Positions 34,467 through 46,852 of a stretch of 64,000 nt of DNA are shown here, piece by piece. Within the stretch, counting starts at the first letter, position 1. Each line of letters starts with the position of its first letter. The position numbers were made by a program, and so were the translations under genes. The stretch comes from Lepus europaeus (Eukaryota; Chordata; Mammalia; Lagomorpha; Leporidae): assembly GCF_033115175.1 (NCBI RefSeq), contig NC_084827.1, positions 20,764,001 through 20,828,000 on the forward strand, given 5' to 3'. The notes under the pieces were generated by a model, which saw nothing but the letters and a program-made list of their open reading frames with translations, did no database searches and was not told the origin of the DNA.

Positions 34467-37400
34467 ATGGAGAAGTTTGGGATGAATTTTGGGGGCGGCC
34501 CGAGCAAGAAGGACCTGCTGGAAACCATCGAGTCTCAGAAGAAGCAGCTCCTCCAGTACCAGGCCAGGCTCAAGGACGTGGTCCGCGCCTACAAAAGCTT
34601 GCTGAAGGAGAAGGAGGCGCTGGAGGCCAGCATCAAGGTGCTGTCGGTATCCCACGAGGCGGATGTGGGCCTCGCAGGTGTCCAGCCTGCAGGCCTCACC
34701 TTCTCTGACTCTGTGGATGACCGGTGCTCCACTCACAGCGAGGATAGCACCGGCACCGCCACTAGCTTGGACACTGCGGCCAGTCTCAGCAGCATCAAGG
34801 GTGAGTTTGGGGTAGAAGATGACAGACCGGCCCGTGGACCACCACCTGCGAAGTCGGAAGAGGCTAGTGGGTCGGAGAGCGGCGTTAGCAGCAGCAGTGG
34901 GGATGGGCCGTTTGCAGGTGGGGAGGTGGACAAGAGGTTGCACCAGCTGAAGACTCAGCTGGCTACTTTGACCAGCTCTTTGGCTACAGTCACCCAGGAG
35001 AAGTCCCGCATGGAGGCTTCTTACCTGGCCGACAAGAAGAAGATGAAACAGGACCTAGAGGACGCCAATAAGAAGGCGGAAGAGGAGAGGGGCCGCCTGG
35101 AGGGAGAATTGAAAGGGCTGCAGGAGCAGATAGCCGAAACCAAAGCCCGGCTTATCACGCAGCAGCATGATAGGGCCCAGGAGCAGAGTGACCATGCCCT
35201 GATGCTCCGGGAGCTCCAGAAACTGCTGCAGGAGGAGAGGACCCAGCGTCAGGACCTGGAGCTTCGGCTGGAAGAGACGCGGGAAGCCCTGGCCGGGCGG
35301 GCCTATGCAGCTGAGCAGATGGAAGGCTTCGAACTGCAGACCAGGCAGCTGAGCCGGCAGGTGGAGGAGCTGAAAGGTGAACTGCAGGCCATCCGAGAGG
35401 AGAAGAATCGACCGGACCCCCGGCTCCAAGAGCTTCAGGAAGAGGCCGCTCGCCTCAAGAGCCATTTCCAGGCTCAGCTGCAGCAGGAAATGAGAAAGGT
35501 AATTATCCTCATCTCCTTCACATATCAGTCTTTTCACTTGAAGTGTGAGATAAGAGGGTTTTTCTTTTTCCCTCCTCCTTTGGTACTTAGAACTAAGTGG
35601 CTGCACTGTCATTTTTGCTGCTACTTGGAAAGTTGCACCAGTGAGTCCTGGAAAAGCCTTTCCTGTGGTGGTGTTGACCAGCTCCTGGGAGTGTGCTTGC
35701 AACAGGATGTGGAGTTTCCGAGCCTAGGCTGGGTCGGAGCCAGGCCCCTGTGAGCTGCCGGGCGTTGGCACCGTACCAGCTGCTCTCCAGGCTGCCATCG
35801 AGTGGCCACCGTGTAGTGAAAGAGCGAGTGTATGCCTGTAGCTGTGTACCCGTGGGCAGGGTAGCTGAAGGCAGCTAGAGGGATTTTCCCAGGAGAAATA
35901 AACCATGGTAAGTGTCTGCTGTCCAGGTGGAGGGAGATCCAACTCAGTTTTGTGCTTCCAGGAGTAGAGAAAGAGAAAAGCAAAGTCCTGTAATTTCATG
36001 ATAGGGTTCGGGTTGACATACGATAGACAGCAATGCTGGATGTGAGTTGGATGGCTGATAGGAGAAAGTGGAAGCGCTAAAGCAGAGTGGCAACAGGTGT
36101 GCAGAGGTGCTTCATCTTGTTTGAGATGATATGTATTTGGGGGCAGAACCCAAGCAGATACAGGAACTTCTGTTGGATCCTGCATCAACGGAAAAATCCC
36201 CGGTTCCCGAAGTCCCCACCAGGGCGTCCCAAACGCTCCCCTCGGTCGCCCTCCTCCCCGGACACACGCACACAAAGTTTGCCATCGGGCTTTGTGACTT
36301 TTCTGACCGCATTCTGGTCTTTTCTTTGGCAGACAGCCCTCGCGGAAGATCAGCTGCGCCAGCAGTCTCAGGTGGAGGAGCAGAGGGTGGCGTCCCTGGA
36401 GAACCAGATATCCGAGGTGTCTGAGCTGCTGGGCACGTACGAGAAGGCGAAGCAGAAGGACCAGCTGGCCATCCAGAAGCTGAAGGAGCGCGTTCTGCAG
36501 CTGGACCTGGAGAACAAGACCCTGGCCCTGGCAGCCTCCAGCCGGTCCCCTCTAGACAGCCACGGGGAGGAGTCCAGCCTGGACGTCAACGTCCTTAGGG
36601 ATAAGATGGAGAAGCTGAAGAGGCTGCTGCAGGTGGCCGCCAGGAAGAGCCAGGTGACCCTGGATGTGGAGAAGCTCTGTGACCTGGACACGGTGGGCAG
36701 CTCGGACGCCACTGACGGGGAGAAGGCTTCTGCGCTGTACTACCAGCAGGAGCTGAAGCAGCTGAAGGAAGAATTCGAACGGTACAAGATGAGGGCCCAG
36801 GTTGTCCTCAAGAGCAAGAACGCCAAAGATGGCAACGTGGCGAAGGAGCTGGAGGCCGCCCAGGAGCAGCTTGCCGAGCTGAAGGAGAAGTACATCTCCC
36901 TGCGGCTGTCGTGTGAGGAGCTGGAGCGGCAGCACCAGGGCGAGGCAGAGGCCTGGAAGCAGGAGCTGGCCCGGCTGCAGCAGCTGCACCGGCACGAGCT
37001 GGAGCGCAGCCAGCTGGACTTCAGGGACCGCACGCTGAAACTGGAGGAGGAGCTGCACAAGCAGCGGGACCGGGCCCTGGCCGTGCTGGCCGAGAAGGAC
37101 CTGGAGCTGGAGCAGCTGCGCGCCGTGGCCTTGTCTTCTGGGCTGCCAGGGCGCAGAAGCCCGGTGGGGGCCGGGGCTCCTGGGGACCCGGCCGACCCGT
37201 CTGCCCCAGATAGCCTGACCCAAGCACTGCAGCTTGCTGCGGGCAACGAGCCCACGTTCTTCCTGTACGCTGAGCAGTTGGCCCGCAAGGAGGTGGAGAT
37301 CACGTCGCTGAAGAAGCAGAAACACAGGCTGGAGGTGGAGGTGCATCAGCTGCAGGACCGGCTGCTGGAAGAGGGGGAGCGACACCGCGAGGAGGTGGGC

Positions 37401-37628
37401 GCCCTGCAGAGCCGCATTGAGAAGAACACCAGGGACCAGAGCAGGGAGGGCGCCAACCTGGAGTACCTCAAAAACATCATCTACCGCTTCCTGACCTTGC
37501 CCGACAGCCTGGGCCGCCAGCAGACGCTCACGGCCATCCTGACTATCTTGCACTTCAGTCCAGAGGAGAAACAAGCCATAATGCGGCTCCCAGCCAGCGG
37601 TAGCTGGTGGCCCTCTGGCAAGAGATGA
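34467..37628 (+). CDS. GCC1: GRIP and coiled-coil domain-containing protein 1 (GCC88)
   Basis: Trans-Golgi golgin that tethers endosome-derived vesicles and helps organise Golgi structure. Two coding exons, 34467-35498 and 36333-37628, join in phase 0 (MRK then TALAEDQL) across an 834-base GT-AG intron: 2328 nt, 775 aa, the length I recall for human. The start MEKFGMNFGGGPSKKDLLE matches the family; the frame stays open upstream to about 34,329 but has no ATG. A short head, then a Ser-rich linker (about 90-150), then nearly continuous heptad coiled coil to about 700. A C-terminal GRIP domain at about 713-763 (NLEYLKNIIYRFLTLPDS; the Tyr722 position binds ARL1 in this family). Tail WWPSGKR. 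Divergent from ARF5; no damage seen. Confidence 0.97.
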
Positions 37629-39732
37629 CACCGTTTTCACTAACTCTTGACATTTCTGTGCCTCTCTCATGCGGGAAGGGGCAGGCTCTGGTTTCTACTG
37701 CTTCTTCCCTTCCATTCTCATCCGTGTCTTCACTGTGTTGAACTGGGAGGACTCTTCAGTGTGGAACGGGATCTTCTGCCAAATGCCATTAATGCTGCTT
37801 TGCCCCGGGGCCCTAGAGATCCTGGAGAGGTTGAGCTTCTGTTGGTGTGTATCTGAGGGGAGGAGGGAGGTAAGGTTAGGACTAAGAGATGCAAGAGTCA
37901 GGGAAGGGTGCGAATCTTTAAAATAAGATGTTTTTAAAAATACTATGCTCCTAGTTGAGAGCTAGGAGTGAATGTGACTCCAAAGGGAGATCAGTTAATT
38001 TCTAAACATGCACAGTGACTGTTTACTCAAGTCATCACATTCTGAATGTGGTCCACTGCTGCCCCAATTCTCTGGGGACCTAAAGCCGGTGTGGAAAGGG
38101 ACCAGGAGTTTGGAAATGGTGACAGATTGTCTTCTAGTCCAAAGGGTCAATAGTGATTTCATCTTGGAACTAGGAAGCTTGGTTTAGTAAGGGCCTGGGC
38201 ACTGCCTTGGCAGTCTATGTAAAGTGACCTGCTTTTGGCCAGGGGAGGGTTAAAATAGATCTCTTGCTTGACCTGAGGCTGTGAGTGAATGACTTCACTG
38301 TCTTCTCAATGTTGAACTTTCTTTAAGATATAAAATCCTAGCTTCTCAATGGGGAGGGCATCCAAGTGGTACGCTTTGGTCCTGCCTGGATGCCAGGAAT
38401 TCACCCTGGGGTTTGCTCCCAGCTGTTTCTGCCTCTGTGGGGAGAGGGAAAAGGAGGAGGGTTTGCCATAGAAGATTCTGGAAGACTTCGGAGACCCTAG
38501 GAGGAGGTGGTCGAAGTCCAGCTGAAGCTGGGCTGGGGTCCTTTCTGGCATGAGAGTCATGTAGTGCTGGTTATAAATAGATTAATCCTGCTCTCTAAGG
38601 AAAGGCGACTTGTTATTTAGGCAGTCTAGAAAGGAGGTGCTCAGAAAACTCAATCCTCCCATTATTTCCTTTTCTCCCATTTGCTCTTGCTGGTTAAAAA
38701 GGTCTTAGCACCCTGAAGATTAATACTTGGCCAATAACTGAACTAATAACGTCTCTTTCGCCGTGGTGGTCTGTTTTGTGGGGTTTTGGGTTGTAGAAGG
38801 CTTGGGTTGAATGTTTTGAATGGAAGGCTAGGTGACCTGGATTGTCTACAATAAGCAGGCTTTATGGAACAAAGGTGATATGTTCAAATCATAATAACAA
38901 ACCATGGGATCATTAAACCTGAGTGACTACGCTTACGTGTTTCCTTAATGGTATCTGTATCTGGACACATAGGGGGTGATTGTAAATGGTGAATGAAAGA
39001 CTGGAAATAGCATTTCATTATATTAATCCATGAGTTTCAACACAAGGAGGAGTACCTCACACATCTTAACCTGGAATTGGGTGTGTATGTGTATGTGTAT
39101 GTGTATGTGTGTGTCCAGCTACACTGGAAAAAGTTTCCTCATAGAGTGGTGGGCTTCAAACTCTAGAAGTGATCTGTTTATGAACGCATAAAAGTCAGGA
39201 TTCTGGTATCCTGGAAAAGTGTCCGAGGACATCAAGCTGAACTATTAGTAATAGGCTTCCTTACTTCCCCACCTAGCTCCCTCTAAAGGTGAGACATGTT
39301 ATGACTGTTGTTGTTTCTAGGTGGTTGTGGACAAAATAGAAAGATCCACAGTCTCACAGTTATCTTCCTAGCTTTGATAATTCTGTGCTTTCAACTTGAG
39401 AAGATGCCAGACAGGTAAAGAGGCAAGTCAATTTCTGGATTAATAATTTTAAATATTCAGATATGTGGTAAGGCCATGAGTGCTCCCAAGTAAAACTAAA
39501 AAACTTGATCTCTTCCTATACTTAATGACACTTAGAACCTGGAAACAGAACTTTAATACAAATGTACTAATTCAAAATTCTTTGTCTCTTCACCCTGTTC
39601 CCTGAAAGGAGCTTTCTAGTCACTTGACTGGTTTACCTGTAGTAGATCCTCTAAGGAAAAAGCGGGGGAGTGGAAAACAGAATCGAGATCAGAAGCAGTC
39701 AGTTGTTCCTGGTTCTGGGACAGTATATGAGG
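37629..39732 (+). other. GCC1 3' UTR and downstream flank
   Basis: Unique, SINE-free sequence after the GCC1 stop. The lack of repeats for about 1.3 kb fits a conserved 3' UTR ending near 38.9 kb. A (GTGTAT)n tract lies at 39,081-39,114. Confidence 0.5.
38912..38917 (+). terminator. Candidate GCC1 poly(A) signal ATTAAA
   Basis: ATTAAA about 1.3 kb past the stop codon, followed by the GT/T-rich 'cgcttacgtgtttcc'. No AATAAA was found nearer. Position is inference. Confidence 0.35.
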
Positions 39733-40044
39733 TGGGGCCAGTGTTGTGGTATACTGGGTAAAGCTGCCACCTGCATTGCCAGCATCCTATATGGGTGCTG
39801 GTTCAAGTCCCGGTTGTTCCACTCTGAATCCCACTCTCTACTAATGCACCTGGGAAAGCAGTGGATGATGGCCCAAGTGATTGGGCCCCTGCATCCACAT
39901 GGGAGACCTGGAAGAAGCTCCTGGCTCCTGGCTTTGGCTTGACCCAGCCCCGACCGTTGTGACCATTTAGGGAGTGAATCAGCAGATGGAGGATCTCTCT
40001 CTAACTCTGCCTTTCAAATAAATAAATAAATCTTAAAGAAAAAA
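39733..40044 (+). mobile_element. C-SINE
   Basis: Head 'tggggccagtgttgtggtatac', tail (AAATA)n TCTTAAAG. Flanked by tatatgaggt and catatgaggt. Confidence 0.9.
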
Positions 40045-40269
40045 CATATGAGGTGTGTCAACTGGATAATGAGACTGAATTTATTATTACCACACAAATC
40101 AGAGGGGGATCTCTGGGGAGAAGAACCAGATTCAACCCACCTCCCCCCCCCATCCCCAGAATGTTAAAAGGCAGAATTGGGAATCAGACTGAGGCCTTCC
40201 GGATTTAAATCCAGTGTTTCTTAATCAGGAACGTTGCTGTAAACAAAAGGAAAACTCACGACTGTTGAT

Positions 40270-40460
40270 CAAATGCCTGCTACAGACTGCTGGCATTTTC
40301 TGTGTGTTTTACTTCTCCCAACAATGTTGTGAAGTGTTACCCGTTTTGCAGGTGAGAAATAGAGGCTTGGCAAGATGAAATGGATTGGCTGAGGCCTAGA
40401 GCCTGGAATGGCAGGATTGGGACTCAAACTCGTGTCATGAACCCGGGCCCTTACTGCTGT
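40270..40460 (-). mobile_element. MIR-like SINE
   Basis: Reverse MIR layout with 'acccgttttgcaggtgagaaatagaggc' and 'aatggcaggattgggactcaaactcg'. Confidence 0.6.
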
Positions 40461-40833
40461 CTGTGCTGTCTCCCAGCAGAGGGCAATGTGGAGTACTGCA
40501 GGAGTGCTGTGCACTGAGAAATTTAGGGGGCTGCTTCCGGCATGGGCTGGGGAAGAAGGGACCTTGTCCCAGGTGGCCCTCTGTTCGGTGGCAACCGACT
40601 ACCTCCTAGTTTCTCGGAAGCTGCTTACTAGCAGGGGAGCTGTTTCACACCAAAGATCAGAAGGAGCTCTTGTTACAAGTCAGTTTTATGTAAGTTTGAA
40701 TAATTAATAACCTTTTTTCTAGGACCCAGATCTGAATGATCTGTAAAAATCAAAAGTTCTGATAAACCCGTGGTGAGGGGAGCCCAGGAAAATACAGGCC
40801 AATGACCCTCTTAAGAAGGAAATCCCTGTTTTT
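40461..40833. other. Gene-free spacer
   Basis: No recognisable gene or repeat. Confidence 0.3.
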
Positions 40834-41165
40834 TGTTTTTTTTTTAAGATTTATTTTATTTGAAAGGCAAGAGTTACAGAGAAAGAGAGGGAGAGACATA
40901 CAAAGAGGTCTTCCACCTGCTGGTTCACTCTCCAAATGGCTGCAGTAGCTAGGGCTGGACCAGGCCAAAGCAAGGAGGCAGGAGCTTCATCGTCTCCCAC
41001 ATGAGTGCAGGAGCCCAAGCATTTGGACCATTTTCCACTGCTACCCCAGAAGGGTTAGCAGGGAGCTGGATCGGAAGTGGAGCAGCCAGGACTCAAACCG
41101 GTGCCCAAATGGGGTGCTGGATCTGCAGGCGGAAGCATAGCCTACTATGCCACAGTGCCAGCTCC
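40834..41165 (-). mobile_element. C-SINE
   Basis: Reverse copy from T10 tail to 'ctactatgccacagtgccagctcc'. Confidence 0.88.
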
Positions 41166-41305
41166 AGCCCTGTTCCTTGATTTTATCAAGAAGGTGACCT
41201 CTGGATTAGTGTGAAGTCATCTATTTCTGTGGTCTACTGATGGGGGACCAAAAGGTACCCACTGCATATCTGGAAGAATGAATCTGAACACTAATAACTT
41301 TATAT

Positions 41306-41626
41306 TTTTTTAAAGATTTGCTTATTTGAAAGGCAGAGTTACAGAGAGGCAGAGGCAGAGAGAGATGTTTTCAGTCCACTGGTTAACTCCCCGAATGGCC
41401 ACAGTGGCTGGAGCTAGGCCTCTCTGAAGCCAGGAGCCAGGAGCTTCTTCAATATCTCCCACATGGGTGCAGGAGCCTAAGGACTTGGCCCATCCTCGAC
41501 CACCCTCCCAGGCTATCAGCAGGTAGCTGGATTGGAAGAGGAACAGCCAGGACTCAAACTGGTGTCCATATGGGATGCCAGCGCTGCAGGCAGCAGCTTT
41601 ACCAGCTATGACACAACACTGGCCCC
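41306..41626 (-). mobile_element. C-SINE
   Basis: Reverse copy: 'ttttttaaagatttgcttatttg' to 'ctatgacacaacactggcccc'. First of three SINE units packed in 1.3 kb. Confidence 0.87.
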
Positions 41627-41639
41627 AACTGTAACTATT

Positions 41640-41959
41640 TTTTAAAAAGGTTTTTTATTTATTTGAAAGGCAGAGTGATGGAAAGGGAGAGACACAGAAA
41701 GAGATCTTCCTGCCCTGTTTCACGCCCAAAATGGCCACAATGGCCAGGGCTGGGCCAGGCTGATGCCAGGAGCCTAGAACTCCATCTGGGTCTCCCACAT
41801 GGGTGGCAGGGGCCCAAGCACTTGGATCATCTGCTTTCCCACATGAATTAGCAGGAAGCTGGATCTGAAGTGGAGCAGCTAGAACTCGATTTATCACTCT
41901 ACTTTGGGCTGTCAGTGTCTGAGTGGTAATTTTCCCAGATACACCATGGTGCTGGCCCT
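41640..41959 (-). mobile_element. C-SINE
   Basis: Reverse copy, 'aaaggttttttatttatttg' to 'tacaccatggtgctggccc'. Confidence 0.87.
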
Positions 41960-41961
41960 TA

Positions 41962-42608
41962 AATGTTTATTTTAAAAATTCCTTTTAGGCCGGCGCTGCG
42001 GCTCAATAGGCTAATCCTCTGCCTGCGGTGCCAGCACACCGGGTTCTAGTCCTGATTAGGGTGCCAGATTCTGTCCCAGTTGCCCCTCTTCCAATCCAGC
42101 TCTCTGCTTTGGCCCGGGAGTGCAGTGGAGGATGGCCCAAGTCCTTGGGCCCTACACCCGCATGGGAGACCAGGAGAAGTACCTGGCTCCTGGCTTCGGA
42201 TCAGTGTGGTGCGCCGGCCGCAGCACGCCAGCTGCAGTGGCCATTGGAGGGTGAACCAACGGTAAAGGAAGACCTTTCTCTCTGTCTCTCTCTCACTGTC
42301 CACTCTGCCTGTCAAAAAAAAAAAAAATTCCTTTGAAAGGCTGAAACGGACAGAGAAAGAGGTTTTCTGTGTATTGGTTCACTCCTCAAATGGCTACAAC
42401 AGCTGGGGTGGGGCTGGGCCAGGCTGATGCCAGGAGCCTGGAACTTAATCAGTCTCCCACATGGGTGGCAGGGACCCAGGTATTTTAGCCATCACCTGCT
42501 GAGGGTGCACATTAGCAGGGAGCTGGAATCAAGCAGAACCCAGACTCAAACCCTGACGTTTGGATATAGGACACGGATGTCTTAACTGCTGTGTTAAATG
42601 CTGACCTG
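41962..42608 (-). mobile_element. Older C-type SINE split by a younger C-SINE
   Basis: Tail 'aaatgtttattttaaaaattcctttt' (41,962-41,986) continues after the insert as 'ttcctttgaaaggctgaaacgg' to 'ttaaatgctgacctg'. The repeated aaaaattccttt marks the target duplication. Confidence 0.85.
41987..42327 (+). mobile_element. Young C-SINE nested in an older one
   Basis: Head 'ggccggcgctgcggctcaatagg', CT run, then 'ctgcctgtc' and an A13 tail. Confidence 0.92.
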
Positions 42609-44403
42609 TGACTCCTCATATGAATATCCATTTTTCATGTAGATTACACATTTCACAAAATATCTTAGGAGTTAGTATTTAGAGTAGGATCTAATGTCTT
42701 TGCATGCGTTCAACAGCTACTAGGCCTTCAGAACCCAGCACTTCAATCTGGGTCATGTCGCAGGCCGTTTGGGGGCATCCTGTGCTGGCCCCATGTTTGC
42801 TCCACTGGGCCATCTGCCCAACACAGAGCCTCATTCTGCTGAGGTGGAGGTTGAGTCTGGGGGCCACACTGCTTTAGCTGTCTTATTTTTCTGAATCCCT
42901 GTATTGTTTAGCACCTGGGGGATTGAAGCTTTTCAAATCTAGGGTCCTAGGCACACTGTGCCATGTGTACAGTCCCCCCACCTTATGCCAGCTCTCCAGT
43001 GTAATCTTAGCTGAATCTATCAAGATCATGCCCCATACCCCATTCATCTTTGCTCTTAGGACGTTTCATAGCCTGATGCATAGTAGGTGCTCAATAAGTA
43101 GCTGAATAAATGAGCAAGAGATTTGAGAAACAGAAATCTTGTTCCTTCAGAGGAAGAAATTTAGTGTTCACTAGTATTGCTTTCTCCTCTGTGCTGCTTT
43201 CTGGCTGATTTTCTCTAGAGGCCTAATAACAGGTCAACTTTGTTTCTCTGGGTCTCTTGCAATATAACCAGAATTAACTTTAGGTAAATAGCTCCCTTTG
43301 GTTGTTAGAGGAATCGGAGAGCTAGACCTGGCCCCGTCAGGGCATCCTGTTCAGAACCAACAGGAAGCTCACTGAGAAGGGTAAAGGATGTGGCAGGTGC
43401 TCTAAGGCTCCATTGAAGAGTCAAACTTAGGGCCTCAAGTCTTACTGTTGATGAGGACCCCTCAGTAAGCTTCCTGTTGGGGGTAAACCTGTACTCAAGG
43501 GGTCCCTCTCCCTGGAAGTGATAGGAGAGCAGGCATCTCCATTATTTGATCTTGCAAGGGTTATAGGGAATCTTCCATTCCCCTCACATCCTTCTACTGC
43601 TGTGGGAAAGTTCTCGGCAAATGGAATATTGTTCCCTCTCTGATGCCTAGGCTTTGTCGTAAACAGAAAAGTTGATTTTTTTTTTTTTTTCCCCGTGATG
43701 TGGTCCTTCAGGCTGGCACCTGATTTCTGGGGAGGGACTAGCCATGACGTGCTTGCTTGTTATAAGAAAGAATGAGAGTGGCACAGTCCTTGTCCTCTGT
43801 ATCTTACCAGTGAGCTTTCCGGGAGGCCCTCGGACCCCTTGATCGGTACTTGTGGATGGCTGGTGCTGTGAGTCCTGTGGCTGCAGACGGAAACAGCATC
43901 TTCAGTGATTAGTGATCCATACTTGGGAGACACCTGGGGCCCAAGGCACTCATGTCAGGGGTCATCCAGCCATCATGATGACTCAGGTCATCTCTGGATG
44001 CTGTGCAGGCCAGAAAGGTGACCCCAGGCATCTTTTTAAGTGACAGTGGTCCACTTGTCCAAGAGGCCCAGAGCATCAGAGCCTGATCCACCAGCCAGAG
44101 TGGGTTCACTGGCCTGCTATGGTTGATACTGCTGCTACACTTCCCTCCTCGTTTTCAGTATAATGGGAACTCCTGCTCTGAGGTCGCTTACAGTCTGTTG
44201 GGGTTCACACTCATGCTCATCCACACTGCAGGATCGGGAGGACTGTACGCTGAGAGTGGGATGATCAGTGGATCAGGTGAAGGCAAGGAGACAGATTGAT
44301 CCAGGGTGATGACAGGCTCAGGATTTCAACCTGGTCATGAATGATAATCTGACCTTCATCAGGGCTGAGGTGAGGAAGTGCATCACACACAGAAGAGCAG
44401 GGG
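42609..44403. other. Intergenic spacer
   Basis: No exon or RNA gene recognised. The phrase 'gcatagtaggtgctcaataagtagctgaataaatg' near 43,077-43,112 is the end of an ancient MIR or L2 on +. A T15 run lies at 43,677-43,690. Confidence 0.35.
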
Positions 44404-44720
44404 GGACCGGCACTGTGGTATAGCGGGTAAAGCCACCACCCTTTATGGGCACCAGTTTGAGTCCTGGCTGTTCCACTTCCAATCCAGCTCTCTGCTCTGG
44501 CCTGGGAAAGCAGTGGAAGATGGCCCAGGTCCTTGGGCTCCTGCACCCGTGTGGGAGACCCGAAAGAAGCTCCTGGCTCCTGTCTTTGGATCAGCACAGC
44601 TCCAGCTGTTGCGACCATCTGGGGAGTGAACCAGCAGATGGAAGACCTCTGTTTCTCTCTTTCTCTGTCTCTTTGTAACTCTACCTTTCAAATAAATAAA
44701 TAAATCTTAAAAAAAAAAGC
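44404..44720 (+). mobile_element. C-SINE
   Basis: Head 'ggggaccggcactgtggtatagc'; the block just after the head is shortened; tail (AAATA)n TCTT A10. Confidence 0.9.
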
Positions 44721-45304
44721 AAGGATCAATGGCCTGAATCAGGTTTGATATTGAGGAAGTGTGTATTTATGGAACCACAGAATGTTAGATCTGAAAAGAG
44801 TATTAGAGACTGGCCATGCTGCTCCCCTTAACAGAGAGGAGACCTAGACGCACAAAGCACCAAGTGGCTCTATCCCAAGTGGGCTTAAGAGTGGGTGATG
44901 CAGAGGCTCCTGTCTGGAGTGACGAGTAGTGGTGGATGGAAGGCAGATGTATGGGGAGTTTGTGCACTGAGGCCTGGGCCAGCAGAGCAGTGCAGACACT
45001 GAGAGCTGTGGCTGCAGGCAGCAGCTCCACTGGTGTGTGAGTCTTCCCTCTCCTCTCCTGCTACAGCTCTGGGTCTCTTAAAGAGAGACCAGAAGGATGG
45101 TGCTGCTGACTCAGCCACCTAAGGATAACTTGCCCAGGAATTCTCACCCATGAGTGCTAGTGTTTATGGGCCAAAATTTTACCAGCTTATATGAAGCCTG
45201 AAACATTAGATCCATAGGAGGACCCCTGCAAAGGTTTATGGAAAAATGGCATTAAAGAGATGGTTATTTTGGAGCAAAAATTTTTAAAATCCATGCATAT
45301 GAGG
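44721..45304. other. Intergenic spacer
   Basis: An ancient SINE-like patch near 44,775-44,880 ('cagaatgttagatctgaaaagag ... gaggagacctagacgc'). Otherwise nothing recognised. Confidence 0.3.
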
Positions 45305-45671
45305 TGAGTCTTCAAAAAGTTCATGGCTAATATGCATTACCAAATAAACTATGCATAGATTTCAAAAATCTTTTGGCACAAAAATAAACATTTTCAATTC
45401 CATTTCTCCATGAACTTAAAAAATATGCATTTATTTAAGAGGTAGAGACAGAGAGAGCAAGAGCAAGAATGAGAGAATTCTCATCTGCTTATTTACTCCC
45501 CAAATGCCCGTAAGAGCTGGGACTAGGCTAATACCAAAGCCAGGAGGGGAAGCCTAATCCAGGCCTCCCATGTGGTGGCAGGGACCCACGTACCAGAGCC
45601 ACCACCAGTGCATACCATGTGCTGCATTAGCAGGAAGCTGAGTACCCTGAACTTTTGGCAGCACCCTCATG
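45305..45671. mobile_element. Palindromic DNA-transposon-like element (copy 2) with SINE insertion
   Basis: Left end GTCTTCAAAAAGTTCATGG, core 'actatgcatagatttcaaaaatcttttggcac' and 'aattccatttctccatgaactt', then a reverse C-type SINE, then the right terminus 'tgaacttttggcagcaccc'. Same family as the elements at 11,877 and 61,342. Confidence 0.6.
45419..45650 (-). mobile_element. C-type SINE inside palindromic element copy 2
   Basis: Reverse copy 'atgcatttatttaagaggtagag' to 'cattagcaggaagctgag'. The repeated tgaactt on both sides marks its entry point in the right terminal repeat. Confidence 0.7.
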
Positions 45672-46389
45672 TTACTGTTTCTCCACCCATTCAAAAAATA
45701 CAGGGAGCCCCTATTCCCTCCCCAGCACTGCGCTAGACATTAGAAATGCATCCTACCAGTGTTAAGCACAGGATAAAGTGCCATAGTGGAGGAATACAAG
45801 GGAGAGATCTTCAAGGAATCAGGGAGCTAAAGTGAAAGTGATGATTTGGATCCAGCTTTGCAGGACTCTGACCAACAGGTATTAGCTACGCAGAGGAGTG
45901 GCAGTGGTGAGTCTGGGCAGGAGGATGTGTAGCAGATGTAGTAGATTAGCTATTCCAGCATTTGCTCCAGTTCCTGCTGGATTTATCTTCCTGAACTGCA
46001 GAGATTAGGATGGTGATGACCATGTGTGCTGGTTCCCCTTGTGACAAGGGTCCCAGAGGTGATTGAGGCTCCATCAGAGGTTAGGGTTAGGCATGGAGTT
46101 GAGCAGGAGAGAGTGGGTGGCAAGTGAGGCTGCCATGTTCCTGGTATGGCTCCAGCAGGTGCTGTGTCTTCCTGTTTCCTGGATTGTGGTAAAGTGGCAG
46201 AGGTGTGGGTGTGGCTGACTCTTAGACTCCAACCTGGATAGCTGGCAGGGGGATGGTGCCCATCTCAGAGAAGAAAGAAGCTGCCTTCAGGATGGGGGAC
46301 GTGGAGTTCAGGGCACATCTGGATGCACTTACGTCCATGAAAATATTCTTTTCTCACCAAATTTCCCTCCTAGACTTAGCACCTACAAT
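45672..46389. other. Intergenic spacer
   Basis: Unique-looking. No feature recognised. Confidence 0.3.
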
Positions 46390-46852
46390 TCAATCTTTAC
46401 TATAATAGTTGAAAAATGATGATTTTTCACCTCTAGGGCCACCATTACATTTACCTTTTGGTCCTTTGCATCCTCTAAGCAACAACACTGCTTTTTCCAA
46501 CACCTACTTATTTATTTATTTATTAGAACTTAGGACTGATGGGTTTCTGTTTTTCAATGTTGTGTAGTTTTTTATTTGACTTAAGTATTTTGATACTCAG
46601 ATTCCTCTAAGCTTGCCAAGCAAGAGTCTCTTCAAACTCTTGTGCTCTTGTGACATGCCACCATCATTCTTCGGAGCACTTTACTACTTTCTGGCATGAA
46701 AACAAGATTCTGGCTCATCTTATATTTTCCATGCTCAAGCCCTAGAATCAGCTATTTATCTAGGGATCTCTGGTTCTTTCTGGTAGTGTCCAGTATTAGA
46801 GACCACTGATGGGGCACTGGATAAGCTCATTGCTACTGGTGCCTTTTATTCT
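46390..46852. mobile_element. Ancient L1 fragment, left part of the host of a younger L1
   Basis: Words such as 'acttaagtattttgatactcag', 'aagagtctcttcaaactcttgtgctcttgtgacatg' and 'agccctagaatcagctatttatc' match a stretch common in old mammalian L1M copies. It resumes at 53,744 after the younger L1. Orientation not assigned. Confidence 0.5.

Larger units (their letters stand above)
33860..34960 (+). promoter_or_regulatory. CpG island and promoter of GCC1
   Basis: CpG-dense block spanning the GCC1 leader and first part of the coding exon. Motifs include Sp1-type cgcccac and ggggcgg (about 33,990-34,018) and two ETS sites on opposite strands: acttcctg (34,042-34,049) and acccggaagc (34,053-34,062), the latter typical of TATA-less housekeeping promoters near the start site. 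Confidence 0.65.

Noticed and set aside
34003-34943. A 314-codon open frame on - opposite the GCC1 exon
   Set aside because: Antisense shadow of GC-rich coding sequence. No known similarity.
35499-35753. Extension of the first GCC1 exon past 35,498
   Set aside because: It is intron read-through. The coding frame resumes exactly at 36,333 after a GT-AG intron, giving the full 775-residue protein.
36552-37670. A 372-codon Leu/Gln-rich frame on - opposite GCC1
   Set aside because: Shadow of the coiled-coil coding repeat (Glu/Lys/Gln/Leu codons read in reverse give Leu/Gln/Phe).
42600-46390. Search for tRNA, snRNA or microRNA genes in intergenic sequence
   Set aside because: No A/B box pair, anticodon arm or convincing hairpin stood out by eye. 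A covariance-model scan would be needed to exclude them.
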